The notes under the pieces are model-generated. The model was not told the DNA's origin, did not search any database, and saw only the letters and a list, made by a program, of their open reading frames with translations. A program made the translations under genes and the position numbers. This document shows, piece by piece, positions 41,082 through 49,398 of a stretch of 58,271 nt of DNA; the first letter of the stretch is position 1, and each line of letters opens with the position of its first letter. Location: the NCBI GenBank assembly GCA_016935175.1, contig JAFGRK010000011.1, positions 1 to 58,271 on the forward strand. Direction: 5' to 3'. This DNA is from Candidatus Woesearchaeota archaeon. Lineage in GTDB: Archaea; Nanobdellota; Nanobdellia; Woesearchaeales; SM23-78.

Positions 41082-42122
41082 TTGGGTGGGAATTTGAAAG
41101 AGAAGTTTACGCATTATAGCTTGATTGTCATATTCTTATTGTTGCTCTATCTTGTCTTAAAGATGGTGTGGCCTTTTTTTAACTACATCTTAACAGGGCT
41201 AATACTAACTATTGCCAGCTATCCTGCGTATAAATGGCTCTTATCCAGGATAAAAAGAAAAAAGCTCAGCAGCATAATAGTTATCATCCTTATCCTCCTG
41301 TTGATCATCATTCCTTCGTCATTAGTAATAGGCAGCTTAGTAATCCAGACCAAGAGCTTTGTTGATTCCTTTGACCAAGCCTCTGTGGAGAAGGCAACAG
41401 GATATTTTAATAATATCAATTCTTGGGCTGTGAGCAAATTCGGGGATGATGCGAACCTTAAGGACAAGATTGGAAGCGCTCTTCAAGGCATGGAAAAGCT
41501 CATCATTAATTCAACAGCCTCACTACTAGGCTCAATAGCAGAGGTAATCCTAGGATTGTTTGTCATGTTCTTCATCATGTATTACGGCCTTATAGAGGGG
41601 AAAAAATGGCTCTATCACTTAAGGGAGCATATACATATACCAAGGGACAGGAAAGAGAAGCTGGTAAAGCAGGTAGCTCAGGTAACCCACGCAGTAATTT
41701 TTGGCCAGATACTCATAGCCCTGATACAGGGAGTACTCGGGGGCATAGGGTTCTTCATCGTAGGCATAAAGAACCCTGTCTTCTGGGGGTTTGTGATGAC
41801 CATATTGGCATTCATCCCTGTGACAGGAACAGGGTTTGTGTGGATCCCTGCAGGAATAATAGAGCTGGTCAACAGCAACATCTTGGGAGGGATATTCCTA
41901 TTAGTTTACGGTTTTGTAATAGTATCATCAATTGACAACTTCATAAGGCCTAGAATAATATCTGGAAAGAGCAACATACACCCTGCTATAGCATTAGTAG
42001 GGGTCCTCGGAGGGCTAAAGGTCTTCGGATTCATGGGCATATTCATAGGCCCATTCATAGCATCACTCTTCATAGGCATGGCAGGATTCTTATATGAAGA
42101 TTACCTGAAACAGAGGGATTAG
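41082..42122 (+). CDS. AI-2E family transporter
   Basis: 346 residues, the usual length, with about seven or eight helices in the standard order: two pairs at the N-terminus, an amphipathic region, then helices with the conserved FGQILIALIQGVLGGIGFFI and the signature PVTGTGFVWIPAGI, and an end IGPFIASLF. The family is named for autoinducer export in bacteria, but many members move other solutes or Na+. The TTG 41082 sits 22 bases after tttaaata, the leaderless spacing; a TTG at 41094 after gggtggga is an alternative. Confidence 0.9.
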   Translation: MGGNLKEKFTHYSLIVIFLLLLYLVLKMVWPFFNYILTGLILTIASYPAYKWLLSRIKRKKLSSIIVIILILLLIIIPSSLVIGSLVIQTKSFVDSFDQASVEKATGYFNNINSWAVSKFGDDANLKDKIGSALQGMEKLIINSTASLLGSIAEVILGLFVMFFIMYYGLIEGKKWLYHLREHIHIPRDRKEKLVKQVAQVTHAVIFGQILIALIQGVLGGIGFFIVGIKNPVFWGFVMTILAFIPVTGTGFVWIPAGIIELVNSNILGGIFLLVYGFVIVSSIDNFIRPRIISGKSNIHPAIALVGVLGGLKVFGFMGIFIGPFIASLFIGMAGFLYEDYLKQRD

Positions 42123-42159
42123 CCACTTAGTGCCACGAAGGAATTTTTTCAGTGTTCCC

Positions 42160-43125
42160 TCATATCTTTTTCATCATTTGGAGATAAGAATTAATCTTGG
42201 ATTTTATCTTTATTTTAAGTCCCGAGTCAAGTGCTAATGCATCAGCTTGCTTATCCCAGTCATCCTTAGGCACCTTTGTGAGCGTGCCAATAAATTTCCT
42301 GCCAGCAAGAGCAGCCTGCCTCTCAACATCTTTTGCCTGTTCTGAGCTAAAATACTTGAGCGCTGGGAACTTGGTGATATTGTTTGCGCCTGCTTTCAGC
42401 AGCCGGGAATAGTAATTGGTCTTGTCACGCCATGCTCCTGCTGTGATGTGCAAATCAGGGAATGACCTTCTTGTCAAGGCAATCCATTGTTCATAATAAT
42501 CAATCGGTGGCGAAGAAGTGAAAGGAGTTCCTTTCTGTGGGTTTAAGGAGTAGAAAGTAATCCTAGCAATGCCGTTGTCAGCAATGAACTTTTTCAAGAA
42601 CCCAAAATCATCAAGAGTCTCACCGAGGCCAATGATAACAGTGACTCCTTTTTTCAATCCGAGCTTGTCGCAAGCAGCAAACATTGAGTTTATCTCGCTC
42701 ATAGGTTTGGAAGGGCAGATTGTACTCCTCAGCTCAGGGTTTGCGCACTCAAGAGTGCCAATAACGCCTTCAACATGAGGCTTGTAAAGCTTCAACTCCT
42801 CATAGTTAAGCGTGCCAATATTAAGCCATTGCTTCTTTCCAGTTATCTCATGGACTGTCTTGATGATAAAAAGCAGTTCCTCCGTTAAAAATGAATCGTA
42901 CCCTCCTGAAAGAAACTCTATCTGCCAGCCGCAAGCCTTTGAAATGATTGCCTCTGCAAAGATGGAGGCAAAGCTCCTCCTTGCCATGCGCGGGTCCTTC
43001 AGGCCGGCTATCCTGTCTTTCTGAGTTGACATGTAGCAAAAAGTGCAATCAGCCTTGCTGCAGTACCAGCTAAGGAAGATTGCGCGCTCAAAGCAAGTGG
43101 TCTGCATATCAGATGTTTTAACCAT
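42160..43125 (-). CDS. radical SAM enzyme with Cx4Cx2C cluster motif
   Basis: 321 residues. The cluster ligands are C22, C27 and C30 (CSKADCTFC), so there are four residues between the first two cysteines, not the usual three. The rest fits a radical SAM barrel of the biotin-synthase-like group: FLSGGYDS, LNIGTLNYEEL, IGTLECANPELRS, VIIGLGETLDDFGF and a late KAGANNITKFPALKYF. The class is secure; the spacing recalls specialised methanogen enzymes such as HmdB (Cx5Cx2C), though that is only an analogy. It stands alone, convergent with the AI-2E gene. Substrate unknown. Confidence 0.85.
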   Translation of the reverse strand: MVKTSDMQTTCFERAIFLSWYCSKADCTFCYMSTQKDRIAGLKDPRMARRSFASIFAEAIISKACGWQIEFLSGGYDSFLTEELLFIIKTVHEITGKKQWLNIGTLNYEELKLYKPHVEGVIGTLECANPELRSTICPSKPMSEINSMFAACDKLGLKKGVTVIIGLGETLDDFGFLKKFIADNGIARITFYSLNPQKGTPFTSSPPIDYYEQWIALTRRSFPDLHITAGAWRDKTNYYSRLLKAGANNITKFPALKYFSSEQAKDVERQAALAGRKFIGTLTKVPKDDWDKQADALALDSGLKIKIKSKINSYLQMMKKI

Positions 43126-43184
43126 AATAAAGAAAAAGAAAAAAAGTTTGTTTAAAAAGTTTTATGCTTGTCAGGTAAAGTTCA

Positions 43185-44114
43185 TTATTGAACTTCGTAC
43201 TGACCAATCCTGCCAAGTATCGTATCTTTCTGAGCATCCCACTCATCTGCGGTCATTTCTTGCGCTTTTGGCTTTGGTGGCAATATTCTGTCATCGTAAG
43301 GCGTCTCTAAAGACTCTCTTAACATTTCTTGAGCTTCTTTTTTTGCAATTTTAATCCGATCTATTCTTTCATTTGCCCAAGATATTGATTTTCTGCAATC
43401 CTTAATTCTCTCTCTATCACTTTTTTTGAACTTCGAGTAAGTTTTAATTCTTTCTTCATCTCGAGCAATCCAATCCTCTTGCTCTTTGATATCTTCATCA
43501 CAACCAGGTATTATAGTGCTTGCCAGCATGGATTCAAACTCTTCCCTGGCTGTCAAACGTGTGAATGAATCAAATATCTTGCCAGTGTAGTGGCTCCATG
43601 ATCCCGACCGCTCTTTGTAATAATGTGCTAAAGTTTCAAAACCACGACTGCCCTTACCATCTGGAAGACTGCATAAGTATTTCAAATATGGACCTTTGTC
43701 TGGGTGCCACTCATATTCCATCTCTTTTAACTGTTCTTCAAGCTGTTTCTTTTGTACAGGGTCACTTGAAGACTTGATTCTATCTTCTAATCTCCTACGT
43801 AAAATACAATTGTCAGCTTGTTCTATTAGGCCTGTATCCCAAAAAGCAGGGTCAGATTTTTCATTGCCTATCATATGTCCATACTTCCATGTCTCGTGGC
43901 TTGTTGCAAAAATACTGCCTACTATATGGACCAGCCTATCTGCCTTCTCATATAATGCTCTTGCTTTGTCTAAAATAGGAGTTACTATTTCTGCATGTCT
44001 TTCTGAGATCTGCGCAGCTACCCATTTATTACCTTCCTCATGAGAAGATACTTCAAAATATCTTTTAACTAATTCAGGCATCTCAATTTGCTTGCTTTCT
44101 TTTTGTTCGCTCAT
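43185..44114 (-). CDS. orphan cytoplasmic protein, unknown function
   Basis: I choose ATG 44114 (309 residues) because ggaggggatg just upstream is best spaced for it; ATG 44120 lies directly against that site. The protein is charged and helical, rich in Glu, Lys, Arg and Trp, with no signal peptide or membrane segment. A C-terminal coiled-coil (about 205-270) ends in PPKPKAQEMTADEWDAQKD. No family is recognised. It is more A+T-rich than its neighbours, and paired hairpins lie just before it (44160-44207), so recent acquisition is possible. Confidence 0.6.
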   Translation of the reverse strand: MSEQKESKQIEMPELVKRYFEVSSHEEGNKWVAAQISERHAEIVTPILDKARALYEKADRLVHIVGSIFATSHETWKYGHMIGNEKSDPAFWDTGLIEQADNCILRRRLEDRIKSSSDPVQKKQLEEQLKEMEYEWHPDKGPYLKYLCSLPDGKGSRGFETLAHYYKERSGSWSHYTGKIFDSFTRLTAREEFESMLASTIIPGCDEDIKEQEDWIARDEERIKTYSKFKKSDRERIKDCRKSISWANERIDRIKIAKKEAQEMLRESLETPYDDRILPPKPKAQEMTADEWDAQKDTILGRIGQYEVQ

Positions 44115-44159
44115 TTTCATCCCCTCCTTTTTTTGCTTTGTTTGCCTTTGCGCTTAGTA

Positions 44160-44207
44160 AGAAACCATCCGTGGTTTCTAATTGTGAGAATTATTTGCAT
44201 TCTCACA
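44160..44207. repeat. two adjacent hairpins upstream of the orphan gene
   Basis: agaaacca (44160-44167) pairs with tggtttct (44172-44179), then tgtgagaat (44183-44191) pairs with attctcaca (44199-44207). They lie in the divergent gap between the orphan gene and the double-Lrp gene and could be operators or leader structures. A TATA box (tttataaa, 44300-44307) for the Lrp gene lies beyond. Confidence 0.5.
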
Positions 44208-44330
44208 TAAGCCCACTCGGCTGCTTGTTTTTGTTATCTTTTATTAGTGATTACAACTATATCAAACTTTCTCTTTATTTCTAGTTCAAAAAGGTAATTT
44301 TTATAAATAATAAGTTAATAATATAACAAA

Positions 44331-45305
44331 ATGAGCTATAAATTGGATTCCAGGGATTTGAAGCTCCTTACTGAGCTTGACCTTGACAGCAGGCAGTCAT
44401 TCAGTGAACTAGGTAAGAAGCTTGGCCTGAGCAAGAACGCGGTCGCTTACAGGATCAACAATCTCAAGGAAGAGGGCATCATCAAGCAGTTCCACACAGT
44501 AGTTGACATAGGCAAGCTGGGCTATATAAGCTTCAGGCTCTACCTTAACCTGCAGAACACCACGCCAGAGAAAGAGGAAGAGATAATAGATTTCCTCAAG
44601 CAGAAAGAGAACGTTACCTGGCTGGTTTCAATAGAAGGGGACTATGATATAGGAGCGCTCATACTGGCCAAATCAGTCAAGGAGATGAACTCATTATGGA
44701 AGGAGCTGCTTGAAAAGTATGTTAATTACCTTGAGGAAAGGCTTTTCACTATCATGACCCATGTGTCTTATTACTCAAGGGCTTATCTCACAGGCCAGAA
44801 GCATAATGATTATGAGATAGCTTTCATAACAGAGCCTGAAGAGGCAAAATTGGATGGGACTGACATAGAGCTTCTCAAGCTAATGGCACCTGATGCAAGA
44901 GCCAGGATAATAGACTTGGCAGGCAAGCTCAAGATAACCCCTAAAACAGTGATAGCAAGGATTAGGGCACTGGAAAAAAAGAAGGTCATCATCGGCTACA
45001 AGACCATGTTCGAGCTGGACAAGCTAGGCTACCAGTACTTCAAGGTGCATTTCAGGCTTCACAACACCACCAAGGATAAGCTTAGGCAAATGCGCAGCTA
45101 CATCAAGCAGCACCCTAACATAGTATATAATAATGAGGTTCTAGGAGGGGATGATGTTGAGATGGAGCTCCAGGTAAGGGACCTGCAGGGGCTCAGGGCT
45201 ATCATAAGCGAGATAAAAGCCCTTTTCGGCGAGATGATAAGGGAATACAAGACCATGCTCTTCTACAAGGAGCACAAGTACCTTTACCTGCCTGTGAAGC
45301 TTTGA
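44331..45305 (+). CDS. tandem Lrp/AsnC-family regulator
   Basis: 324 residues, twice the usual size. The first unit has the HTH KLDSRDLKLLTELDLDSRQSFSELGKKLGLS (shown in outline: RDLKLL to LGLS) followed by a RAM-like domain; the second repeats this from TDIELLKLMAPDARARIIDLA with KITPKTVIARIRALEKK and its own ligand-binding part. A double-domain Lrp protein would act as a pseudo-dimer of two non-identical halves. A TATA box ends 23 bases before the ATG, so it is likely leaderless. It faces glutamine synthetase, whose gene converges with it. Confidence 0.88.
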   Translation: MSYKLDSRDLKLLTELDLDSRQSFSELGKKLGLSKNAVAYRINNLKEEGIIKQFHTVVDIGKLGYISFRLYLNLQNTTPEKEEEIIDFLKQKENVTWLVSIEGDYDIGALILAKSVKEMNSLWKELLEKYVNYLEERLFTIMTHVSYYSRAYLTGQKHNDYEIAFITEPEEAKLDGTDIELLKLMAPDARARIIDLAGKLKITPKTVIARIRALEKKKVIIGYKTMFELDKLGYQYFKVHFRLHNTTKDKLRQMRSYIKQHPNIVYNNEVLGGDDVEMELQVRDLQGLRAIISEIKALFGEMIREYKTMLFYKEHKYLYLPVKL

Positions 45306-45318
45306 AGCTTAAGCATCA

Positions 45319-46818
45319 TCACAGTATCGGCAGCAGCTTCTCCAGCTCATAGCGAGTAAGCTTAGGGTCATCCTTATTAGGCTCGCCATGAAGCGCTATG
45401 CCTAGCTTGTAAGCATTAATCTCTTTTTTCTTTATCTGCACATAATCATCCAGGAACCTTTCACCCACCACGCTTCTCACTAGTTCGCTGCCTTTTGCCA
45501 GCTCTAGCGCCTCTTCAAGACTTCCTGGAAGGCTCCTGATCCCTAGCCTATCCCTTTCATTCTGGCTTAGGTGATAAACATCAAGATGGCTGGGCTCTGG
45601 CTTTGGCAGTTTCTCTGCTATGCCTTGTATGCCTGCGCTTATCATCATGGCAAGAGCGAGGTAAGGGTTGGCTGCAGGGTCAGCGCTCCTTAGCTCCAGG
45701 CGGACAGCTTTCTCATTTCCAGGCTCATACTCCGGCTTCCTGATAAGGTTAGACCTGTTCTGCGGGTCCCAGCATATATACACCGGAGCTTCAAACCCTG
45801 GCACCAGCCTTTTGTATGAATTCACAAATTGGTTGAGGAAGACTGTTATCTCAGGGATGTATTTCATCAGACCGGCCATGTACTGGTAAGCAACAGCAGA
45901 TAGTTCGTGCTTGTCATCCTTATCATAAAAAAGGTTTTTCCCATCCTTAAATAGCGACTGGTGGACATGCATTCCGCTGCCGTTGTATTCTAGCATCGGC
46001 TTTGGCATGAAGCTTGCGAACAAGCCATGAGCTCTTGCCACTCTCTTAGCAGAATACCTATAGAGCATCATGAAGTCTGCCATGCTGAGCGCATCCATGT
46101 AATGAACATCGACTTCGTGCTGGCTCGGCGCAGCCTCGTGGTGGTCGTACTCGAATTCATAGCCCATTTCTGACATCAGGAGCTGAATTTCTTTCCTCAC
46201 TTCTCCATGCCTGCCTCTCTTGAAATAGCCTCCATCATCCATTAGCACAGGCTTGCCATCTTCAACCACAGGGCTTCCATCGGGGCCTGCCTTGAACAGG
46301 AAGAACTCAAGCTCTGGCCCAATGAAAATCCTGTCTGCACCTGTAGCTACCTTGGCGCTGCCAATGGCTTTCTTCAGCTTAGTCCTGGAATCATACACAT
46401 AATATCCGTTCTTTGGGTCAACCACATCCCCAAAGATGATTACTTCTTTCCATTTCCTCTCAAAACCCGGTGTCATGGTCTCATAAGCCACAGGAAATAT
46501 CCTGGCAGTTGTCGGGTCAAACAATGCTAGCTTGTCGCTCTCATTAATCCTCTCTGGATAGAGTGATGATGCGTCAAACCCAAATCCTCTCTTCAACGAG
46601 CCCGCATTGATGGCCTCCACAGGTATTGTGAAGTTGCAGTCTCGCTCCCCTATCATGTCTGCTGTCATGAACCTGACAAACCTTATGTCCTTGTTCACTT
46701 TCAAAAGCTCAAGAAACTCTTCTGCATTTTCAAAGCCATGTGTCTTATCAGATAAAAATACCACATTTCCACCTCGCATGCCAGAATGCCTTGGCCTTTT
46801 CTGGCTATGAATCCTCAT
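45319..46818 (-). CDS. glnA: glutamine synthetase, type I
   Basis: Up to 499 residues. Catalytic segments are clear: GPELEFFLF, DHHEAAPSQHEVDV, the ammonium/glutamate loop NGSGMHVHQSL, and RKPEYEPGN plus RLELRSADPAANPYLA near the C-terminus. It makes glutamine from glutamate, ammonia and ATP as a dodecamer. I keep ATG 46818 because a TATA box (atataaat, 46841-46848 on the plus strand) is 22 bases away, as in other leaderless genes here; a GTG at 46764 after gaggtgg is an alternative and would drop 18 residues. Its upstream gap is shared with a divergent Lrp gene and carries three AAATGTTT boxes. Confidence 0.93.
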   Translation of the reverse strand: MRIHSQKRPRHSGMRGGNVVFLSDKTHGFENAEEFLELLKVNKDIRFVRFMTADMIGERDCNFTIPVEAINAGSLKRGFGFDASSLYPERINESDKLALFDPTTARIFPVAYETMTPGFERKWKEVIIFGDVVDPKNGYYVYDSRTKLKKAIGSAKVATGADRIFIGPELEFFLFKAGPDGSPVVEDGKPVLMDDGGYFKRGRHGEVRKEIQLLMSEMGYEFEYDHHEAAPSQHEVDVHYMDALSMADFMMLYRYSAKRVARAHGLFASFMPKPMLEYNGSGMHVHQSLFKDGKNLFYDKDDKHELSAVAYQYMAGLMKYIPEITVFLNQFVNSYKRLVPGFEAPVYICWDPQNRSNLIRKPEYEPGNEKAVRLELRSADPAANPYLALAMMISAGIQGIAEKLPKPEPSHLDVYHLSQNERDRLGIRSLPGSLEEALELAKGSELVRSVVGERFLDDYVQIKKKEINAYKLGIALHGEPNKDDPKLTRYELEKLLPIL

Positions 46819-46871
46819 ACAGCCATGAAGCTAATGACACATATAAATAATTATTTGCACTCTTTCAATAC

Positions 46872-46951
46872 AAATGTTTTATTAAAAAGAAAAATTTAAA
46901 TAAATGTTTGATAATAAACAGTTAAATGATATCATGACAAGACAAATGTTT
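46872..46951. promoter_or_regulatory. three AAATGTTT boxes between glnA and the lrp-type gene
   Basis: The word aaatgttt occurs at 46872-46879, 46902-46909 and 46944-46951, spaced 30 and 42 bases, close to whole helical turns. This fits cooperative binding of an Lrp-type octamer to the shared control region; a direct test is lacking. Confidence 0.5.
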
Positions 46952-46973
46952 GGTTGGTAAAATGGGTGGTAAA

Positions 46974-47450
46974 ATGAAGCAAACCTTAGTGGAAATCGAT
47001 GATGTTGACAAAAAGATAATCAATAGCCTGATTGATGATGCGAGGCTCTCTTACAGGCAACTAGCATCAAAAGTGGGCGTGTCAGTGGCTACTGCGATAA
47101 ACCGAGCCAAGAGACTAGAGAAGTCAGGAGTAATTGTCAAGTACACTATTGGAGTGAAATACTCGCTAATAGGCTATGACATGCAGATAATAATGGATGT
47201 GCGCATAGCCAAGGGAAAGCTCTATGAGGTAGAGGATAAGATTGCCAAGCACCCTAATGTGTTTGCTGTCTATGATAACACAGGCCCATTTGATGCCACC
47301 ATAATTGCCAAGTTCAAGGACAGGAAGAGCGCAGACGCTTTCATCAAGAAAGTCCAGACCTATGATTTTGTCGAGAGAACAGAGACCAAGCTGCTTCTCA
47401 GCACTGTGACTGAGCACATGATAAAGCTGCCTATTAGCCATGAAAATTGA
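46974..47450 (+). CDS. Lrp/AsnC-family regulator
   Basis: 158 residues from ATG 46974, which follows ggtggt with good spacing; ATG 46962 and TTG 46950 are in frame but less well placed. The HTH is DKKIINSLIDDARLSYRQLA with VGVSVATAINRAKRLEK as recognition helix, and the C-terminal part is the RAM ligand-binding domain (VRIAKGKLYEVEDKI). It is divergent from glnA across a 130-base control region and so probably senses glutamine or another amino acid. The 3' end overlaps the debranching gene on the other strand by 17 bases. Confidence 0.9.
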   Translation: MKQTLVEIDDVDKKIINSLIDDARLSYRQLASKVGVSVATAINRAKRLEKSGVIVKYTIGVKYSLIGYDMQIIMDVRIAKGKLYEVEDKIAKHPNVFAVYDNTGPFDATIIAKFKDRKSADAFIKKVQTYDFVERTETKLLLSTVTEHMIKLPISHEN

Positions 47451-49296
47451 GTTCGTGCAGCAGCTCTATCAGGCTTGCAGCGCTCCAAGCTTGGCTTAGG
47501 CATCCTTCGCTTCTCATGGCTTTGGCGCTGCTCACTTCTGCGCAGCAGCCAATGAACCCTGAGAAAAGCATCTCTTCCTTGCTAGCATTGCAAATCCTTT
47601 GGATGTATTTTGCGTAGTAGCTTGGGTCCAGCCTGTTTAGCGCAATGGCTGCATAATTATTGACGTAATACCATGAATCGCCGTTATGGTAGCTGGCATC
47701 ATTTGTTCCTGTATATTCTGACCTGAACCTATGATTGTTATGGTTGAGCGTGGTAAGCCCGCCCCAGTCAAGCCAGAGCTCCTTGAGGGCCTTGTCAAAA
47801 GCCCGCTTCCATTCTTTTCTCAGAAGCAAGCCTGGGCAGATATAGCTTGCAAGGAAAATATTAGGCCTAATAGCCTTTTCAGGCAAGCTCGTATGCACAC
47901 TATCCTTTAACTCTCCATCAACAAAGAATTCCTTGCGCACCAGGGCCTTGAAGTCTTTTTCAAAAGACTTGAATAAGGGCTTGGCCCTGGTCATGGTTGC
48001 GATTTGCGTGTGCAAGCTTAGCATTGACAAGAACAATGCCTGTATCTCTATGCAGGCGCCATCTCGCCTCGCTGGCTTGGTGTCCATCCATGTCTCTTGC
48101 TCATTATTAACAATAAGCCCGTTCTGCAAGTGATGGTGCAAAAGCCCGTTTATGGCAACCTCCAATGCTCGCTTGATGGTTATGATCTCAGACAAGCTCA
48201 GGTGCTCATTGAGGATTTTTTTTGCATTAAGGGCGTCAATGAAGTCCTTTAGCCTTAAGAACAGCCAGCCAGTGCTGTCGATGCTCTTTACATCAGCAGG
48301 GTTTCCTGGGAACCTGCTGGCTATGAGCCCGTCATTGCTCATTGAGTTCAGGTACTTGAAAAGTACGCTCTTGACAAGGTGGTATTTTTCCTGCAAGACT
48401 AAGGCTTTTATGCTTATGAGCTCATCCCTTGCCCATAGCTGGTAAAACCATGGAAGGCCTGCTATTATGCCTACTTTCCTCTCTTCCCTGTGTATGGTTA
48501 TTAAGAGGTCATCAAGGGCTTTAATCGCGCAGTTCGTGGCTAAGTCTTTGCTTGTAAAGGTGTGGGCGCAATAATTTCTCATGGAGTTGAGCAGGTATTC
48601 TTTATTTTCATAAACTGTATTGGCGTGCTCAACTGCCTTTTCCTTTGTCTCTGCAAATGAGAATACCAGCTTAAGGCTTTGGTCTGACGGGGTGCTTATT
48701 CCTATTGCCTGATAAGCATAGTATTCTGAAGCAGAGCCCCTTCTCATATCATAAGCATAGTCCTTCTTAACCCATTCATCTAGCTTCCTCCACTGGTTAG
48801 CACCCTTTATTGCCATGAAGCGCGTCTTCTCAATATGCGAGAGCGAAGCGTCAGAGTGCTGGTCATACCTTATTATTATGATGTCCCCTTCATTTGCTAT
48901 CGAGTAAACTCTCCCCCATTCAGGCCTCTCAAATATGCCCCTGAAATCCAGCTCCAAGGTTATTTCACCATCATAGCCATTAATCGAATATATCATTGAA
49001 TTATTAAATAGGTTGAAGCTCTCCTCAGCGCCTGACTTGTAAGTCCTTTGGGCGCTAAAGAAATTGTTCCTGATGGAAACCATCTCTCCAGCTTGTTGGG
49101 CTGAGAGCTTAATGTCCTCTATGGCCTTGTAAAGCTGCCATCGGCCCTGCTCAAGGAAGAACAGCCCTTGCATATGCGTAAAATTATTTTGCCCAAGGGA
49201 AAGGTAGTTGCCTCTCTTATTAGTGATGAGAAAAGCGCAATCGCTATGAGCATGCTCATCAAGCCTTTTATCCTTGAAAGAATGTATTATGTGCAA
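47434..49296 (-). CDS. glycogen debranching enzyme, amylo-alpha-1,6-glucosidase type
   Basis: 620 residues, normal for archaeal GH133-type debranching enzymes. An N-terminal beta domain of about 230 residues leads to an (alpha/alpha)6 barrel with AGLPWFYQLWARDELIS, FPGNPADVKSIDSTGWLF, NEQETWMDTKPARRDGACIEIQ and NDASYHNGDSWYYVNNY, which carry the conserved acidic catalytic residues of the family. It releases glucose from the alpha-1,6 branch stubs of glycogen-like polymers. It lies downstream of the nucleotidyltransferase on the same strand, probably one operon; the gap repeats a 12-base word (aagcctattgct) twice. Confidence 0.92.
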   Translation of the reverse strand: MHIIHSFKDKRLDEHAHSDCAFLITNKRGNYLSLGQNNFTHMQGLFFLEQGRWQLYKAIEDIKLSAQQAGEMVSIRNNFFSAQRTYKSGAEESFNLFNNSMIYSINGYDGEITLELDFRGIFERPEWGRVYSIANEGDIIIIRYDQHSDASLSHIEKTRFMAIKGANQWRKLDEWVKKDYAYDMRRGSASEYYAYQAIGISTPSDQSLKLVFSFAETKEKAVEHANTVYENKEYLLNSMRNYCAHTFTSKDLATNCAIKALDDLLITIHREERKVGIIAGLPWFYQLWARDELISIKALVLQEKYHLVKSVLFKYLNSMSNDGLIASRFPGNPADVKSIDSTGWLFLRLKDFIDALNAKKILNEHLSLSEIITIKRALEVAINGLLHHHLQNGLIVNNEQETWMDTKPARRDGACIEIQALFLSMLSLHTQIATMTRAKPLFKSFEKDFKALVRKEFFVDGELKDSVHTSLPEKAIRPNIFLASYICPGLLLRKEWKRAFDKALKELWLDWGGLTTLNHNNHRFRSEYTGTNDASYHNGDSWYYVNNYAAIALNRLDPSYYAKYIQRICNASKEEMLFSGFIGCCAEVSSAKAMRSEGCLSQAWSAASLIELLHELNFHG

Positions 49297-49398
49297 GAAT
49301 GCCCCTCTTTTTTGTTTTAGCTCAGCGGTTATTCGTAAAGCATTTGCTCCAGGCTTCCCTAAAGCCTATTGCTTTCCTAAGCCTATTGCTGCCCTCAG

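Noticed and set aside
41606-41935. Alternative frame inside the AI-2E gene
   Set aside because: The AI-2E protein is complete in the main frame with all family motifs.
49362-49390. Two copies of aagcctattgct as a binding site
   Set aside because: Only two copies 17 bases apart, inside the minus-strand gap between co-directional genes; too little to call.
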